From Anadara kagoshimensis (Eukaryota; Mollusca; Bivalvia; Arcoida; Arcidae), in the NCBI GenBank assembly GCA_021292105.1, contig CM037868.1:29240403-29304402 (forward strand): a stretch of 64,000 nucleotides of DNA. The letters are read 5' to 3'. Shown here piece after piece: positions 34,945 through 41,940 of this stretch. Position numbers and translations under genes: made by a program. Below the pieces are notes generated by a model. That model had not been told where the DNA came from and did no database searches. It saw nothing but the letters and a program-made list of their open reading frames with translations. The stretch's first letter is position 1. Every line of letters begins with the position of its first letter.

Positions 34945-37609
34945 ACTGCTGTGGCTAACTTGGTTAAGTGCTAGCTCTGTAAGTGGGAGGTCGTGGGTTC
35001 AATCCCCTACCGGGTCTGACCTAAGAAAAGTGGGTAGTGACTGTTCTTTTGCCAAGAACTCGGCATTACGAAATGAAAGTCATAGTTCTTTCGGATGGGA
35101 ACTTAATATAAACGAGGTCCCGTATCAAGGTGGGCTTGGCACGCTAAAGAACCCTGCTGTATAATGCCATTAGCGAAATGCACAGGCAAAATTTCTGCAC
35201 CTTTGCCTATAGCTGGTGACGTCTCGATATAAGTGAAATATTCTTGACTGGGACGTTATACACCATTACTCAACTCTACAGCTATATATAAGCTAGCTTA
35301 AAGTGTTAAACATTCGACAGGTCTGTACTGTATACATGTATATTGATGTAATTCAAATACAATTTGTGTACATATTTAATATACATAACTCTATATACAT
35401 ATCTACTAACCTGCAGTCACTCAAGTGCAAATGTTGATTTCCAGCATGAGGACTAAAATCTCTTCTTTGGTGACAATCAAAGCACTCCGAGGCGTTCAGT
35501 TCAGGACCAAGATAATAATGTCCATCTCTCGACAATTCCGTCTGCCAGAGGCCAACTTCTACATTTACTGGCAGCTCAAAACTAAAGCTATGCAACCTGA
35601 ACCATTCAAAATGCATCCTATCTTGTACTGGTACTCCACTGGTTGCCATTTCCAGAAACATTTCATCCAGTGCATTTCTTACTTTAGTTATTGGATATAC
35701 CATGATTGGTCCTTCATTGTTACAAACTTTGTTATCCAAACCTCTGTTCTTTATCCCATATCCAGTGTCAAATTTCCATTTTCTATAAGTAATGTCATCA
35801 GAAAAGCAAACAAGTTTGCCATTCACCTTTTTCTTAAACTTCTCAAGACAATAGAAAAAGTTTTTGCATTGTCCTGTGATTTCTTTCTCTCTTTTAATAT
35901 TTGATAATCCAAAGGTCCTGTAGACTGGTTTTAACTCTTTTTTGTAAGCTATTTCACAGACAACTTGTAATGACAACTTTCCAGGACACAGATTCAAGAT
36001 CTGATTGTATCTGTTCTCTATGCACCATATCATTAAAACCAAACCTACAATTTTCTTTAGAACTAGAAATAAATTTAGATTTCTTTGAATCAAATCTTTT
36101 AGATCTTGCAATTGATAGTGACATCAATCCTAACTGTAATTCTGTGTGAATTGTTCCATTAGTGTGAAGTTGTTTGATGCAGAAATGGAGTACAAAATTA
36201 TCTAAAATCATTTGTCCTTTATAAGTCATCATCATATTGGTGCCATCAAATCTCCCTATGTCACCAGTCTCACTATGATCATATCTCTGTATCTGTCTTG
36301 GTGGTCTTAGAGCTAAAGTTGTGTCAGATTGGCAGGTTGATCTGGAATATTTATCATAACCACACTTGAAAATATTCTTTAAACCAGAGCATTTCTTTGT
36401 CTTCCGATTGACACGTTGATGGAGAGCAATTTGTTTCATTTTTACAGTCTTCAGTTGCTGGATGTTGTTGGTATTTGGTTGTTTGACTTTGTACATTTCC
36501 TTGGATTTGTTTGTTAGAATTCTGTTCTCTTCTTCTTTAGCCAGTTTTTCTTTAGTTTTTCTTACAACTTTTGATTCTGCAAACGTCTTACCATAATTTT
36601 GTTTCTGAACTCTGGGTGCATTCCATGTACTATCTCCGGAATTGACTTCATTTTTCCATTTCTGATTTTTTAAAATAATTCCTTCTGTATCCAATTTCTT
36701 GATGTCTTTAGAATCCTTTTGATTGTCATGGTTACTATCACAGTGGATCTTAACTATTCTCCCTACTACAAATTTCAAATTATCATTGAAAGGTTGTGTG
36801 TGCGACAGATTTTTACTTGTTTCAACAGAATGTTTCAGTTTCCTTCCTTTATTTGTGTATGATAAAATATTTTCAAAATTCAAGTCATATTGAGTGTAAA
36901 TTATAGCATTCTGCTGTCTGACTCTGATATCAAAGAAACCATCTGTACTATTGTTAGCAACTTCATCACAAAAATCTGCACCATCATACAAAATTTTAGG
37001 AACTGTTTGGTCTGGGTCATTAAAAAGGTTTAATTTTGATTTACAACCAAGATCTATATCATCAGTGTACAAATTTTCATCTAATGTTTTGTCTGCTTTA
37101 CAATAATCAGACTTGACACACTCAACACTAGCATGAAGATCAAGGTCTTCAAAACACTGACTAGCTGAGCTTTGCATATCCCTTTTCTCCACAGCCCATT
37201 GACACGAGCCTTGCTTTTCCCTTTCCCAGTCAGCCTGAGGACATAATGCATTTATATGCTTTTTCTCAACAGCCTGAGGGCATGAGCCTTGTATATCCCT
37301 TTCCTCGACAGCAAGGACATGTGAGCATTGTATATCCCTTTCCTCCACAGCCCATTGACGCGAGCCCTGCTTTTCCCTTTCCCAGTCAGTCTGAGGACAT
37401 AAGGCATTTTGCTTTTTCTCAACAGCCTGAGGGCATGAGCCTTGTATATCTCTTTCCTCGACAACCTTTAGATGCGAGTCTTTCATATCCTTTTCACTTT
37501 CAACCTGAGGGCATGAATCTTGTATATCCCTTTTCTCAACAACTTGAGGACTGGAGCCTTGCATATTCCCTTCTTCGACAGCCTGAGGACGTGAGCCTTG
37601 TATATCCAT
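12974..37609 (-). CDS. divergent ubiquitin-specific-protease-like gene, multi-exon
   Basis: Gene model from phase-matched exons: 37609-35411, 33319-33066, 31793-31651, 21838-21615, 20775-20692, 17048-16883, 13793-13712 and 13224-12974. The product would be about 1,090 residues. The C-terminal ~330 residues follow USP order: NFCHIASFLYGIF (Cys box position), GRVQEGLKKWVFEVL (QQDxxEFL position), LLECWNNWIRGRTRCTVC (finger knuckle), IPLPLKQLYL, PTVIQLDKYRY, FYDIKALLSW, then GHFTSHAV and GEWKKYD (His box and following Asp). The usual GNTCY and GHYTAY are changed, so activity is uncertain. The N-terminal part is unrecognised. One frame slip lies in exon 1. Family assignment is inference; a pseudo-enzyme or a lineage-specific family is possible. 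Confidence 0.6.
13333..13710. repeat. 46-bp minisatellite abutting a splice donor
   Basis: About eight copies of 'ctagttaacttacatttaga' plus 'caaatagttatagatttatg', spaced 46 bp (13381, 13427 ...). Read on the gene strand, each unit holds AAAT|GTAAGTTA, a near-consensus 5' splice site. The array begins about six bases inside the intron after the exon ending at 13712. Confidence 0.9.
13712..13793 (-). CDS. USP-like gene, penultimate exon
   Basis: Follows a good acceptor (polypyrimidine-poor but TATTTACAG) and reads FLNLKKMNISNTIKSVFYDI then KALLSWT, 27 codons plus one base. FYDIKALLSW fits the Y-x-L-x-A-V-I-x-H strand that precedes the His box in USPs. The donor ACTG|GTTCAT is weak; extending to the first GTAAGT would add a stop codon after SWTGSYT. 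Exact 3' border is therefore uncertain. Confidence 0.5.
13985..14240. repeat. dispersed ~240-bp repeat, copy 2
   Basis: Second copy of the 12560-12800 repeat; it ends at 'gaacccctg' exactly where the 22-bp array starts. Confidence 0.75.
14243..16153. repeat. 22-bp minisatellite (main block)
   Basis: Built from 'gtacctgtatttgtccagtt' plus 'tt' (22 bp), with frequent 33-bp variants containing 'attataccagtatttg'. Roughly 85-90 units. On the minus strand a typical unit is CTGGACAAATACAG|GTACAA, that is, a consensus-like splice donor. A unit length of 22 (one more than a multiple of three) makes every frame open on both strands for long stretches, giving artefactual long open frames. The array continues at 16697-16925 beyond an inserted transposon. 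Confidence 0.95.
16154..16691 (-). mobile_element. non-autonomous transposon with 5-bp target duplication, copy 1
   Basis: Ends are inverted: 'cagggatttatcagggtcct' at the left, 'gataaatccctg' at the right. GTACC flanks both sides; removing the element and one GTACC restores the 22-bp array phase exactly, so the insertion site is certain. On the minus strand the interior contains MEDAKSSKKILNYFN followed by a Ser/Thr-rich stretch, resembling the N-terminus of hAT-type transposases (a K..IL.YF motif before the zinc finger). Length 538 bp. Shares ends and interior with 48098-48354. Confidence 0.85.
16697..16925. repeat. 22-bp minisatellite, exon-side block
   Basis: Continuation of the 14243 array after the transposon; more diverged units. 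Its last unit (16900-16915) lies within the coding exon that ends at 16883, so array and exon overlap. Confidence 0.9.
16883..17048 (-). CDS. USP-like gene, exon 6 ending inside the 22-bp array
   Basis: Starts after AATTTATAG; reads VTGSSDEGVVREFINIPEII, PLPLKQLYLHGLITQPEHL and PTVIQLDKYRYKTTIQ, then CAG|GTACAA. LPTVIQLDKY matches the LPxxLIIxLKRF strand of USPs. The donor one array unit earlier (exon end 16902) would leave phase 2 and give a stop two codons into the next exon; the donor at 16883 leaves phase 0 and continues in frame. The last ~11 codons are therefore minisatellite-derived. Confidence 0.6.
17105..17610. repeat. ~22-bp 'aaccagtaaaatttt' minisatellite
   Basis: About 23 degenerate copies of 'caatgaaccagtaaaatttt'. 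It lies 60-560 bases upstream (gene sense) of the exon 6 acceptor. In gene sense the units read 'aaaattttactggttca', pyrimidine-poor but each containing TTTAC. Confidence 0.9.
17620..18200. repeat. dispersed 'gaccttgacctttgaacc' tandem, four units
   Basis: Units of roughly 130-145 bp near 17630, 17775, 17915 and 18060 share 'atgaccttgacctttg', 'caatattctaatatacatgc' and 'tacaaaaagtt'. Same family as 10735-11420. Confidence 0.8.
18653..18807. repeat. foldback (palindromic) element, ~155 bp
   Basis: The left arm 'cctacaccagtaacagggta' ... 'tcggatgaatattttc' is matched in reverse by 'gaaaatattcatcct' ... 'taccctgttaccggtgtaag'. The arms meet at 'agctcg' near 18735, so the transcript would form a long hairpin with few mismatches. 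No terminal target duplication was identified. Confidence 0.85.
18985..19192. repeat. 'gtgagct'-ended dispersed repeat
   Basis: Contains 'catcaaatttggctcagtag' and ends 'agctcacctggacctaggtg' plus 'agcta'. Another copy of the family at 218-345 and 11320-11420. Confidence 0.65.
19572..20009. mobile_element. hAT-type MITE, 8-bp target duplication ATTACAAA
   Basis: Flanked on both sides by ATTACAAA. Ends are TAGGGATGGGTAT and, reversed, TAGTGGTGTGCGG; the interior is rich in 'gatacg' and 'taccggtata' palindromes. An 8-bp duplication with TAG...CTA ends fits hAT. A second copy with its own 8-bp duplication is at 46159-46648. No coding capacity. Confidence 0.9.
20065..20665. repeat. ~39-bp minisatellite just past a splice donor
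   Basis: Unit 'cttatggacccccactttca' plus 'tatctgatttaaacccaga'. About nine fairly regular copies at 20335-20665 and a few decayed ones at 20065-20157, split by a MITE at 20158-20332. In gene sense the array begins about 29 bases after the donor of the exon ending at 20692. Confidence 0.9.
20158..20332. mobile_element. TA-flanked MITE (~175 bp), copy A
   Basis: Shares 'tttttaaagtattttt', 'atttgtgaaatatag' and 'tggctatcaggaatgga' with copies at 50232-50390 and, inverted, at 32632-32808. The ends carry 'gttttccat' and 'atggaaca' next to TA. It is inserted within the 39-bp array. Confidence 0.7.
20692..20775 (-). CDS. USP-like gene, exon 5 (zinc-knuckle block)
   Basis: Acceptor TTATGTAG, donor AAGG|GTAAGT. 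The only frame in phase with both neighbours reads EEQTNVLLECWNNWIRGRTR then CTVCKTE. W-I-x5-C-x2-C fits the 'F.G.L.S...C..C' finger region of USPs. Another frame is longer in isolation but runs into a stop in the next exon. Confidence 0.65.
21615..21838 (-). CDS. USP-like gene, exon 4
   Basis: Acceptor TTTTTAG, phase 0 start; reads VLSRILLDYKDGRVQEGLKK, WVFEVLKLPVNRHVYDLYGK, then SRCFCIEDSIVLEPPDG. The donor GACGG|GTCTGT is weak; the alternative ATCA|GTATGA gives the wrong phase for the next exon. GRVQEGLKKWVFEVL is placed where USPs have GxQQDAxEFLxxLL. Confidence 0.6.
22085..22275. mobile_element. MITE with 'cagtcaaacctg' ends
   Basis: Left end 'acagtcaaacctgtgttaaa', right end 'tagacaggtttgactat', inverted to each other. 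The interior repeats 'ataaaggccac' in both orientations. TA at both ends points to Tc1/mariner or pogo relatives. Confidence 0.8.
22470..22662. mobile_element. MITE with 'acagtaaaacctcg' ends
   Basis: Left 'tacagtaaaacctcgattca', right 'ataacgaggttttactgta', inverted, ending at TA. The interior repeats 'ggcgataa'. The ends recall Tigger/pogo-type elements (CAGTA...CCTCG). Confidence 0.8.
22681..22845 (+). CDS. unrecognised small ORF, 54 codons
   Basis: ATG-started frame MDKDKLEKILNVVVYMYRER, MFPYQLKLQSEFQEILKEIG, ending NFVSK and a stop. It is charged and helix-like, and lies on the opposite strand inside an intron of the USP-like gene. No promoter, splice or homologous motif is recognised. 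It could be chance or an element remnant. Confidence 0.2.
22978..23454 (+). CDS. unrecognised ORF, about 158 codons
   Basis: Open for 477 bases in AT-rich sequence; there is no ATG at its 5' limit (first codon GTG). Phe/Ile/Asn/Lys-rich with blocks such as KYIYKEYFISLNICI and SVKFSIKKKIQFNFKSF. No domain is recognised. Its length is unusual for chance in this composition but not decisive. It lies antisense in the USP-like intron, just before the 7.65-kb array. Confidence 0.2.
   Translation: MAQKDFTHQKTLSFMACFVKKYIYKEYFISLNICINTKGVICSLQTLPITILVNINRENFYHETMPKNIVIHLNHQSVKFSIKKKIQFNFKSFSTCPNFTVKSCMASLVIFLCRVIKFYNLNSLFWTTFVNHASIHCFDKFHHQDCDIRTLVDFYLLY
23617..31263. repeat. 39-bp minisatellite, about 196 copies, 7.65 kb
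   Basis: Unit 'gattagtttggctgtgtata' plus 'ccctttgattttgtgttgt', 39 bp. Almost all variation is C/T at two CpG positions in 'cgtgtcg' (cg-cg, tg-cg, cg-tg, tg-tg), with rarer 'tatcc', 'acacttt', 'ctttca' and 'ctgttt' variants. Rare variants recur at exact multiples of 39, showing multi-unit duplications. One unit near 28095 has a one-base insertion. 39 is 13 codons, so long open frames on the minus strand are artefacts. It fills most of the intron between exons 3 and 4. Confidence 0.98.
31651..31793 (-). CDS. USP-like gene, exon 3 (Cys-box position)
   Basis: Acceptor CATTTTCAG, donor TATCAG|GTGAGG, both good. Reads NKQNNKEPEIKNFCHIASFL, YGIFMYWKWKSPSLRG and VLEKSKLVVYQ. N-x-C-H-I-A-S-F-L can be laid on the USP Cys box (N-T-C-Y-x-N-S-x-L-Q), with the Cys as possible nucleophile. 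The fit is loose: GNT and the Gln are absent. Confidence 0.7.
31962..32325 (+). mobile_element. tRNA-derived SINE, Leu/Ser-like head
   Basis: A-box-like 'cagtggccaagtggtttaaa', B-box-like 'taggttcaaatccca', and the shared tail 'tctcaatataagtgcattat' + 'tctttactgggacataaaat', ending in (AATC)n. The tail matches the other SINEs in the window although the head differs. Confidence 0.8.
32632..32808 (-). mobile_element. TA-flanked MITE, copy C (inverted)
   Basis: Reverse-complement relative of 20158-20332, with 'ggtagccaaaatcgccatta' and 'tttgtggaaaaatacttt'. Ends 'tgtttcaattcc' and 'tttatggaaacc' abut TA. Confidence 0.7.
33066..33319 (-). CDS. USP-like gene, exon 2
   Basis: Acceptor GTATTTTCAG, donor AAGA|GTAAGC. 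Reads FRERNIAIPREPTTNAQHRH, YNANREARCDELISLDSPSQ and SRTPTLAEK. Low-complexity, acidic/polar and probably a disordered linker between the N-terminal part and the protease-like domain. Phase 2 in, phase 1 out, matching both neighbours. Confidence 0.7.
33395..33419. repeat. (CA)n microsatellite
   Basis: Twelve or so CA dinucleotides, 76 bases upstream (gene sense) of exon 2. Confidence 0.9.
33500..34075. repeat. 41-bp minisatellite, about 14 copies
   Basis: Unit 'gggtagacagtctatccccc' plus 'agtacttctgtaggaactgat', spaced exactly 41 bp (33541, 33582 ...). Very uniform, so recently amplified. Located in intron 1, about 180 bases 5' of exon 2. Confidence 0.97.
34076..34600. other. intron sequence, nothing recognised
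   Basis: No repeat or coding feature is supported. Confidence 0.4.
34608..34789. repeat. foldback element, ~180 bp
   Basis: Arms 'agaatctatcacttgtttgt' ... 'ataccggttgatctcggt' and, reversed, 'ctgagatcaaccggtatcgg' ... 'acaggtgacagattct'. Organisation is like 18653-18807 but the sequence differs, so these are two families of palindromic elements. Confidence 0.85.
34808..35331. mobile_element. 'cagtacagacctg' MITE containing a SINE
   Basis: Left 'cagtacagacctgtcaaaag', right 'ttcgacaggtctgtactg', inverted, each next to TA. Third member of the 6610-7075 family. Its middle is interrupted by a (TA)n tract and a tRNA-SINE. Confidence 0.85.
34943..35273 (+). mobile_element. tRNA-derived SINE nested in a MITE
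   Basis: Head with 'gtaagtgggaggtcgtgggt' then 'tcaatcccc' (B box), body 'gtgggtagtgactgttcttt', tail 'tctcgatataagtgaaatat' + 'tcttgactgggacgt'. Target duplication 'ctctacagctatatata' at 34888 and 35274; the left copy is separated from the SINE by expansion of its own TA tail. Confidence 0.85.
35411..37609 (-). CDS. USP-like gene, exon 1 (N-terminal region)
   Basis: Starts at the first ATG (MDIQGSRPQAVEE) of a frame that opens after a stop at about 37685. Residues ~1-150 are degenerate repeats around ERDIQGSCPQAVEKK, with a larger block duplicated (NALCPQ.DWEREKQGS twice). Then LKFVVGRIVKIHCDSN, FDGTNMMMTYKGQMILDNF, and after a frame slip near 36005-36030 CEIAYKKELKPVYRTFG, GKLVCFSDDITYRKWKF and ASECFDCHQRRDF. 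The last has C-x2-C followed by His and Cys, a possible zinc site. Donor CTGCAG|GTTAGT. I recognise no domain here. The slip equals one extra base, so assembly error or decay. Confidence 0.65.
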
Positions 37610-37640
37610 TTCCCTGTCAGCCTGAGGACGTGACGATCTG
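37180..37640 (-). repeat. coding tandem repeat, ~48-bp units
   Basis: The DNA behind the ERDIQGSCPQAVE repeats; units near 48 bp with a ~170-bp higher-order duplication (37188-37350 versus 37350-37500). Length keeps the frame. Confidence 0.75.
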
Positions 37641-37649
37641 GCTCTAACG

Positions 37650-37930
37650 TTAAGCCAAAGGAGTTGGTGAAGGTTGTTGTTCAAGCTCCATCAGCGGACT
37701 GCTGCAGACAGCCCTTCGGAACATTTCTGAAGTTTAGATTGTGGTACTTTTTTCACGGATCAATACGCGATACCCTGTGTACATTCGATACAAAATGGCG
37801 GCGCCTAGGTAAGCCGGGTCGTCTGCAAATTTATCCGGAGCCAAATAGCAGAGAAGTAAACAATTTCTTGACTTTTGTAGCAGTTTTTCATTATCCCAGA
37901 CAGTCTATTTATAGCAACTTTCACTAAATT
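37650..37930 (-). promoter_or_regulatory. probable promoter/5' UTR of the USP-like gene
   Basis: Local rise in CpG ('ggcggcgcctaggtaagccg') in otherwise AT-rich DNA, just upstream of the first coding exon. AAAATGGCGGC at 37792-37802 matches the YY1 core (AAnATGGCGGC), common near animal transcription starts. The transcription start itself cannot be read. Confidence 0.45.
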
Positions 37931-38281
37931 TTAAAATTAAAGTTCCTGACAAATTAACCTGTCACAACTGTTTAATAACACCTGTCTATATTTCCGTTAA
38001 CAAAAAACTGGATAATAAATGTCTGTATGGTTGAAAAATAATCCTTCAAAAATTGAGCTAAACTCCGACCGGAAGTTTAGAAAAAGGGAAACTACTCTAA
38101 ATAAAATAGTTCCCCTATAGCCCGTTTTAAAATAACTACTTTACATTATTATGTTGTCAGATTGTTGTATACAACTGTACAATGGGTAACGGTGTCAAAT
38201 ATAATGCGAATAACCTTTTGCTTTCTTTTAAAGTTTCGTTTTTGTGAAGTTATATGAAAAACCGTCTTCTTTACTCTTTAA

Positions 38282-39528
38282 GGTAGTTACATACCATGGT
38301 GACGTCGTCGTTTTGTGCGTACGGTCGAAATGACTTGATTTGACGTCTTTTTATCTATGACGTCACGAATGTGTGGTCTTCGGCGCCTACAGAACTATGG
38401 CGGGAACGCTGTTATGCTATCATTTAGTAGAATAATTTTCTGCATTCACAAAAGATTAGAATTTACAATATCAAATCTGTGCACTATTTTTAAAAATAAA
38501 ATGTATATTGTACATAACGGAAATTAGGTAGATTTACACTGTTGAGAGAACTATTCTAAATAATTGAAAAATTTGAGTACGTTGTTTAAATTTTGAAGAC
38601 GGTATTTTAAATGCCGCTTTATGTTTGGTTTGTTTCGGTGATTTTAAATAAAAATAGTAGGACACAAACTGACAATTCTTCAATAAACATACTGCATGAT
38701 AATTTTTCTCGGTGTCAAATTTTAGCAGTTCTCTTGTATTTGCGTTTCATTTAGCGGCCTAGAATCAAGAACGCTTCATCAATGTATACGAATCCCCTTT
38801 TCACTTTAACTGATCTGTTTTGAGTAACGGTTGCTATGGGTTTCTATGAGTGACAGACCATATGATATTTAAATTGGTGTTGTTTTGCACAACCAAATAG
38901 CTCACAACCAGTGTTTTTGTTTATTTGTTAATACTAAACGAAAAACATTGAGTTTATAAAAGTATACTAGGACATTGATGCTAACTTCTTATGTAAGGAA
39001 TAAGGCTTTATTCTTGTTTCAGGATTTTGATGCAATTTTATGAAAAAAGTAGCTTGACGACCCCCTATTTTTTGTTTCCGAAAACCAAAATAATATATTC
39101 ATGTGCAATATATGTGAAAATCAGGGGTCGTATTCGACTTAGTTTTTTTTAAATCTAAAAATTAATGAAAGGGTGTTACTTTAAGTTTTCCGAAAATTTG
39201 ATGTTCTCTCTTGATAGGTGGCGCTGTAGAAAAATACCACGTGACCGGAAGTAAAATTCCATTGGTCCAGATAATCTACATGACATAATGGTTAATCTAA
39301 ATGCAAGACACTTTTGGTTTCTAAGCATGTCAAAAAAATATTAAAGCTTAGTAGTTATACTTTGATCATTTATGTCGTGAAAATGGCCACCAGGTGGCGC
39401 TTCAGAACTTTTTAAGCAAGTCGAATACCTGCCCTGTAATTTTGGCATGTTGAATGGTTTATGGCTATGTACAACATATCAAAAATTCAATATGTGTTTT
39501 CAGGCGATTTGTAAAGTATGGAACTACC
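38282..39528. mobile_element. TTAA-flanked transposon, non-autonomous, 1.25 kb
   Basis: GGTAGTTACATACC at the left and GGAACTACC at the right are inverted, each directly bordered by TTAA. TTAA targets are typical of piggyBac and Kolobok; the ends alone do not decide. No transposase frame is readable. It contains TGACGTCA, a full CRE, at 38358-38365 and several 'gacgtc' cores. It lies between the two head-to-head genes. Confidence 0.8.
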
Positions 39529-39639
39529 TTAACGTAAAGCGTAACGACCAAAAATGTATGATTTTACTCAGACGTAAATAAAAACCGACGGAATACTCCG
39601 ACGTAAATGAAATACGGTGTATCAGGATTACCCCGTGTT

Positions 39640-40338
39640 TTAGTTCAAAACAACAAAAGAAAACATCAAAAGTCGAGCATACCAGGCACTAGTAAGACCA
39701 AAACTGGAATACTGCTGCTCAGCCTGGGATCCACACCATTCGGACCAAATAAGTAAAATAGAAAAAATCCAAAGAAGAGCAGCCAGATACACCTGTAACT
39801 GGTAACAGATACCACAACACCAGCAGTGTATCTGATATGTTAACAACATTAAAGTGGCCAACATTACAAGAACGCAGACTCAAAACAAGACTGGTCATGA
39901 TGTACAAAATTACCCACAAACTCGTTAAAATTGACACATACAACATACTCATCCCAGTAGACAACAGAATACGTAAATCCCATCCCTACTCCTACAGACA
40001 CATCTACACATCAAAGGACAACTATTTTACAAATATTCATTTTTTCCATTTACAATTATTCAATGGAATCTTTTACCGACCTACATAATACAGTCATCAA
40101 CCATCGACACTTTCAGAGAACAACTATCCTACGTTGTTCTGAACAAAATCCAAACAAAATAAACCCCTAACAACATGTACATAGTTTTAATCACTATTTA
40201 ATTTTTTTCACTTGCACGTCAAAACTGCATACTTAAACCAAAAAATTTTCTTTATTTCCACGCATGCGAACAGTATGTAATCTTCTGTTAAGAAGGAATA
40301 TCTGAATATTGTATATTGAAAGAAGAAGAAGAAGAACA
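39640..40338 (+). mobile_element. LINE 3' fragment (jockey/CR1-like tail)
   Basis: One frame reads YQALVRPKLEYCCSAWDPHH, SDQISKIEKIQRRAARYTCN; a second continues VSDMLTTLKWPTLQERRLK-like sequence (seen as MLTTLKWPTLQERRLKTRLV) and MMYKITHKLVKIDTYNILI. LVRPxLEY..W.P ... Q.RAAR.. is the well-known end of RT in CR1/jockey/Rex-type LINEs. A one-frame change lies near 39805. The 3' tail ends in (GAA)n at about 40321. A 5'-truncated copy. Confidence 0.85.
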
Positions 40339-41826
40339 TCATTGTTCTAAACGAGAGATGATTTTTCATTTAGCCGCTTGTTCTTAATTACAAAAAAAGG
40401 AATCAAATTTAAATGGGGTTCGTCGCTGTACCACGTGATCAATACCTCTTAACGTTTATGTGGAACGTTTTAGAAAACGTTACTATGACGTCGGAATAAC
40501 GTCGTTTTTACGGGAAAAAAGTCATCTTATGCGATTCCATATTCATTGGAAATAACTGTTCCGCACTGGTGACGACTGGAATTTATTTAGAGTTATATCT
40601 ATCTTAGTTGTTCATTGTTTTAGCTCATCGGGGAGAGGGACTAAAAGATTTGGAGTGACAGAAAATACTAATCATGACAAAAAACAAACAAAACAAACTG
40701 ACAAAAAAACCAAAATAAAACAATGCAAAAAAGTTATTATTATTTCTATATTAAAAATTAAAAGGAATTGTGACTTGTTACAGTATTAATAACATTGGAG
40801 AAAAACTTTAAAAAAATACCCGATTGTTCTGATTGGTTAATACGTATATTCACGCGATACGGGTTGATACATGCGTTTCTTTTCAAAAAAAGGAATCAAA
40901 CTAAACTAGTTTACCGGTACGTCAAGGACTAGCCCATTGTCTTTATTTATGAATGAACATATGCAACAGGTAAAACAACAAAAGAATGAAATTCATTTAT
41001 TACACTTGTTTGGCATAGTCTCGATGCAAATGAAATATTCTTGACTTGGATATTACACTTCGTGAAATCAACTCTTGTTTTAAAGTAGGCTTTATAGAAC
41101 TGAATCACGATCATTCTACCAAAAGGAAAGCGTTCCTTATACTTGATTCATGCGGCGTAGCTTGACTACCTGCTGTGGAGCTACTCGTATAGTAAAATAT
41201 GAGCTACCTTACCTGTATAGTCAACAGAAAATCACGCCGCCTAATAAACAGTGATAAATCGTTTTTTTTTTTCTTTTTTTTCTCCAAACTTATAAATACT
41301 GTAACTTGGCAAGTCACAGTTCCTTTTAACATTCATAGCTTGCTCACTGGCTGCATTGTAGTAATAAATTTAGACGAATCATAGAGAAAATAATTCGTTA
41401 CAATTCCGCTCTGATTTACCGTGTTCAACAAACTAAAACGTATTAAATAAATAAAAACTACATTTACTTAGTGAGATCCGCATACCCGTATGGAAAATCG
41501 CAGAACAGTTCATAACAACAACGATTTTAGATAAATTATTCTTCTTAGGTTTGACCCAGATGTTTTCCTTCTTCGCTTCAGAAAACAGAGCTACCGGTGA
41601 CTGTATAGTTTGGCTGAACTTCCGTTCTCACACTGTGAATACCATCATTTTCGGCTTTGGTGTCTACCGAGTTTATACCAAAAATTGGGGAAAATTTGTT
41701 TGGTTAATTCAGCCAATGTTACGTTGAACATCTGATAACCTGAGTGAGTTGTGGCGATAACTCTAACTGTTTTTTTGTGTGTGGAAAATTGGCAAGCCCT
41801 GCAATAATATATTGCAGAATTAACTA
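40339..41826 (+). promoter_or_regulatory. 5' flank of the MIF4G gene, start not located
   Basis: No coding or repeat feature apart from a SINE-tail scrap ('gaaatattcttgacttggat', about 41022). Contains CACGTG (40432) and ATGACGTCGG (40486). Transcription should start somewhere before 41827, but no core-promoter motif stands out. Confidence 0.3.
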
Positions 41827-41940
41827 ATGGCATCTAAAGGTAGAGGAAGAGGGAGAGGGTTATTGCGGACTGTGGCAGCCAATCCTGTAGTTGGTGGACA
41901 GAGTAACACAGAGAAAGCGAATGGAGATACTTCAGTAAAT
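41827..41940 (+). CDS. MIF4G gene, exon 1
   Basis: ATG followed by MASKGRGRGRGLLRTVAANP and SNTEKANGDTSVN, 38 codons, phase 0, donor AAAT|GTATGA. Arg/Gly repeats suggest RNA contact (inference). Confidence 0.7.

Noticed and set aside
35425-35904. 159-codon plus-strand frame
   Set aside because: Antisense shadow of the USP-like first exon, whose frame continues through good splice junctions.
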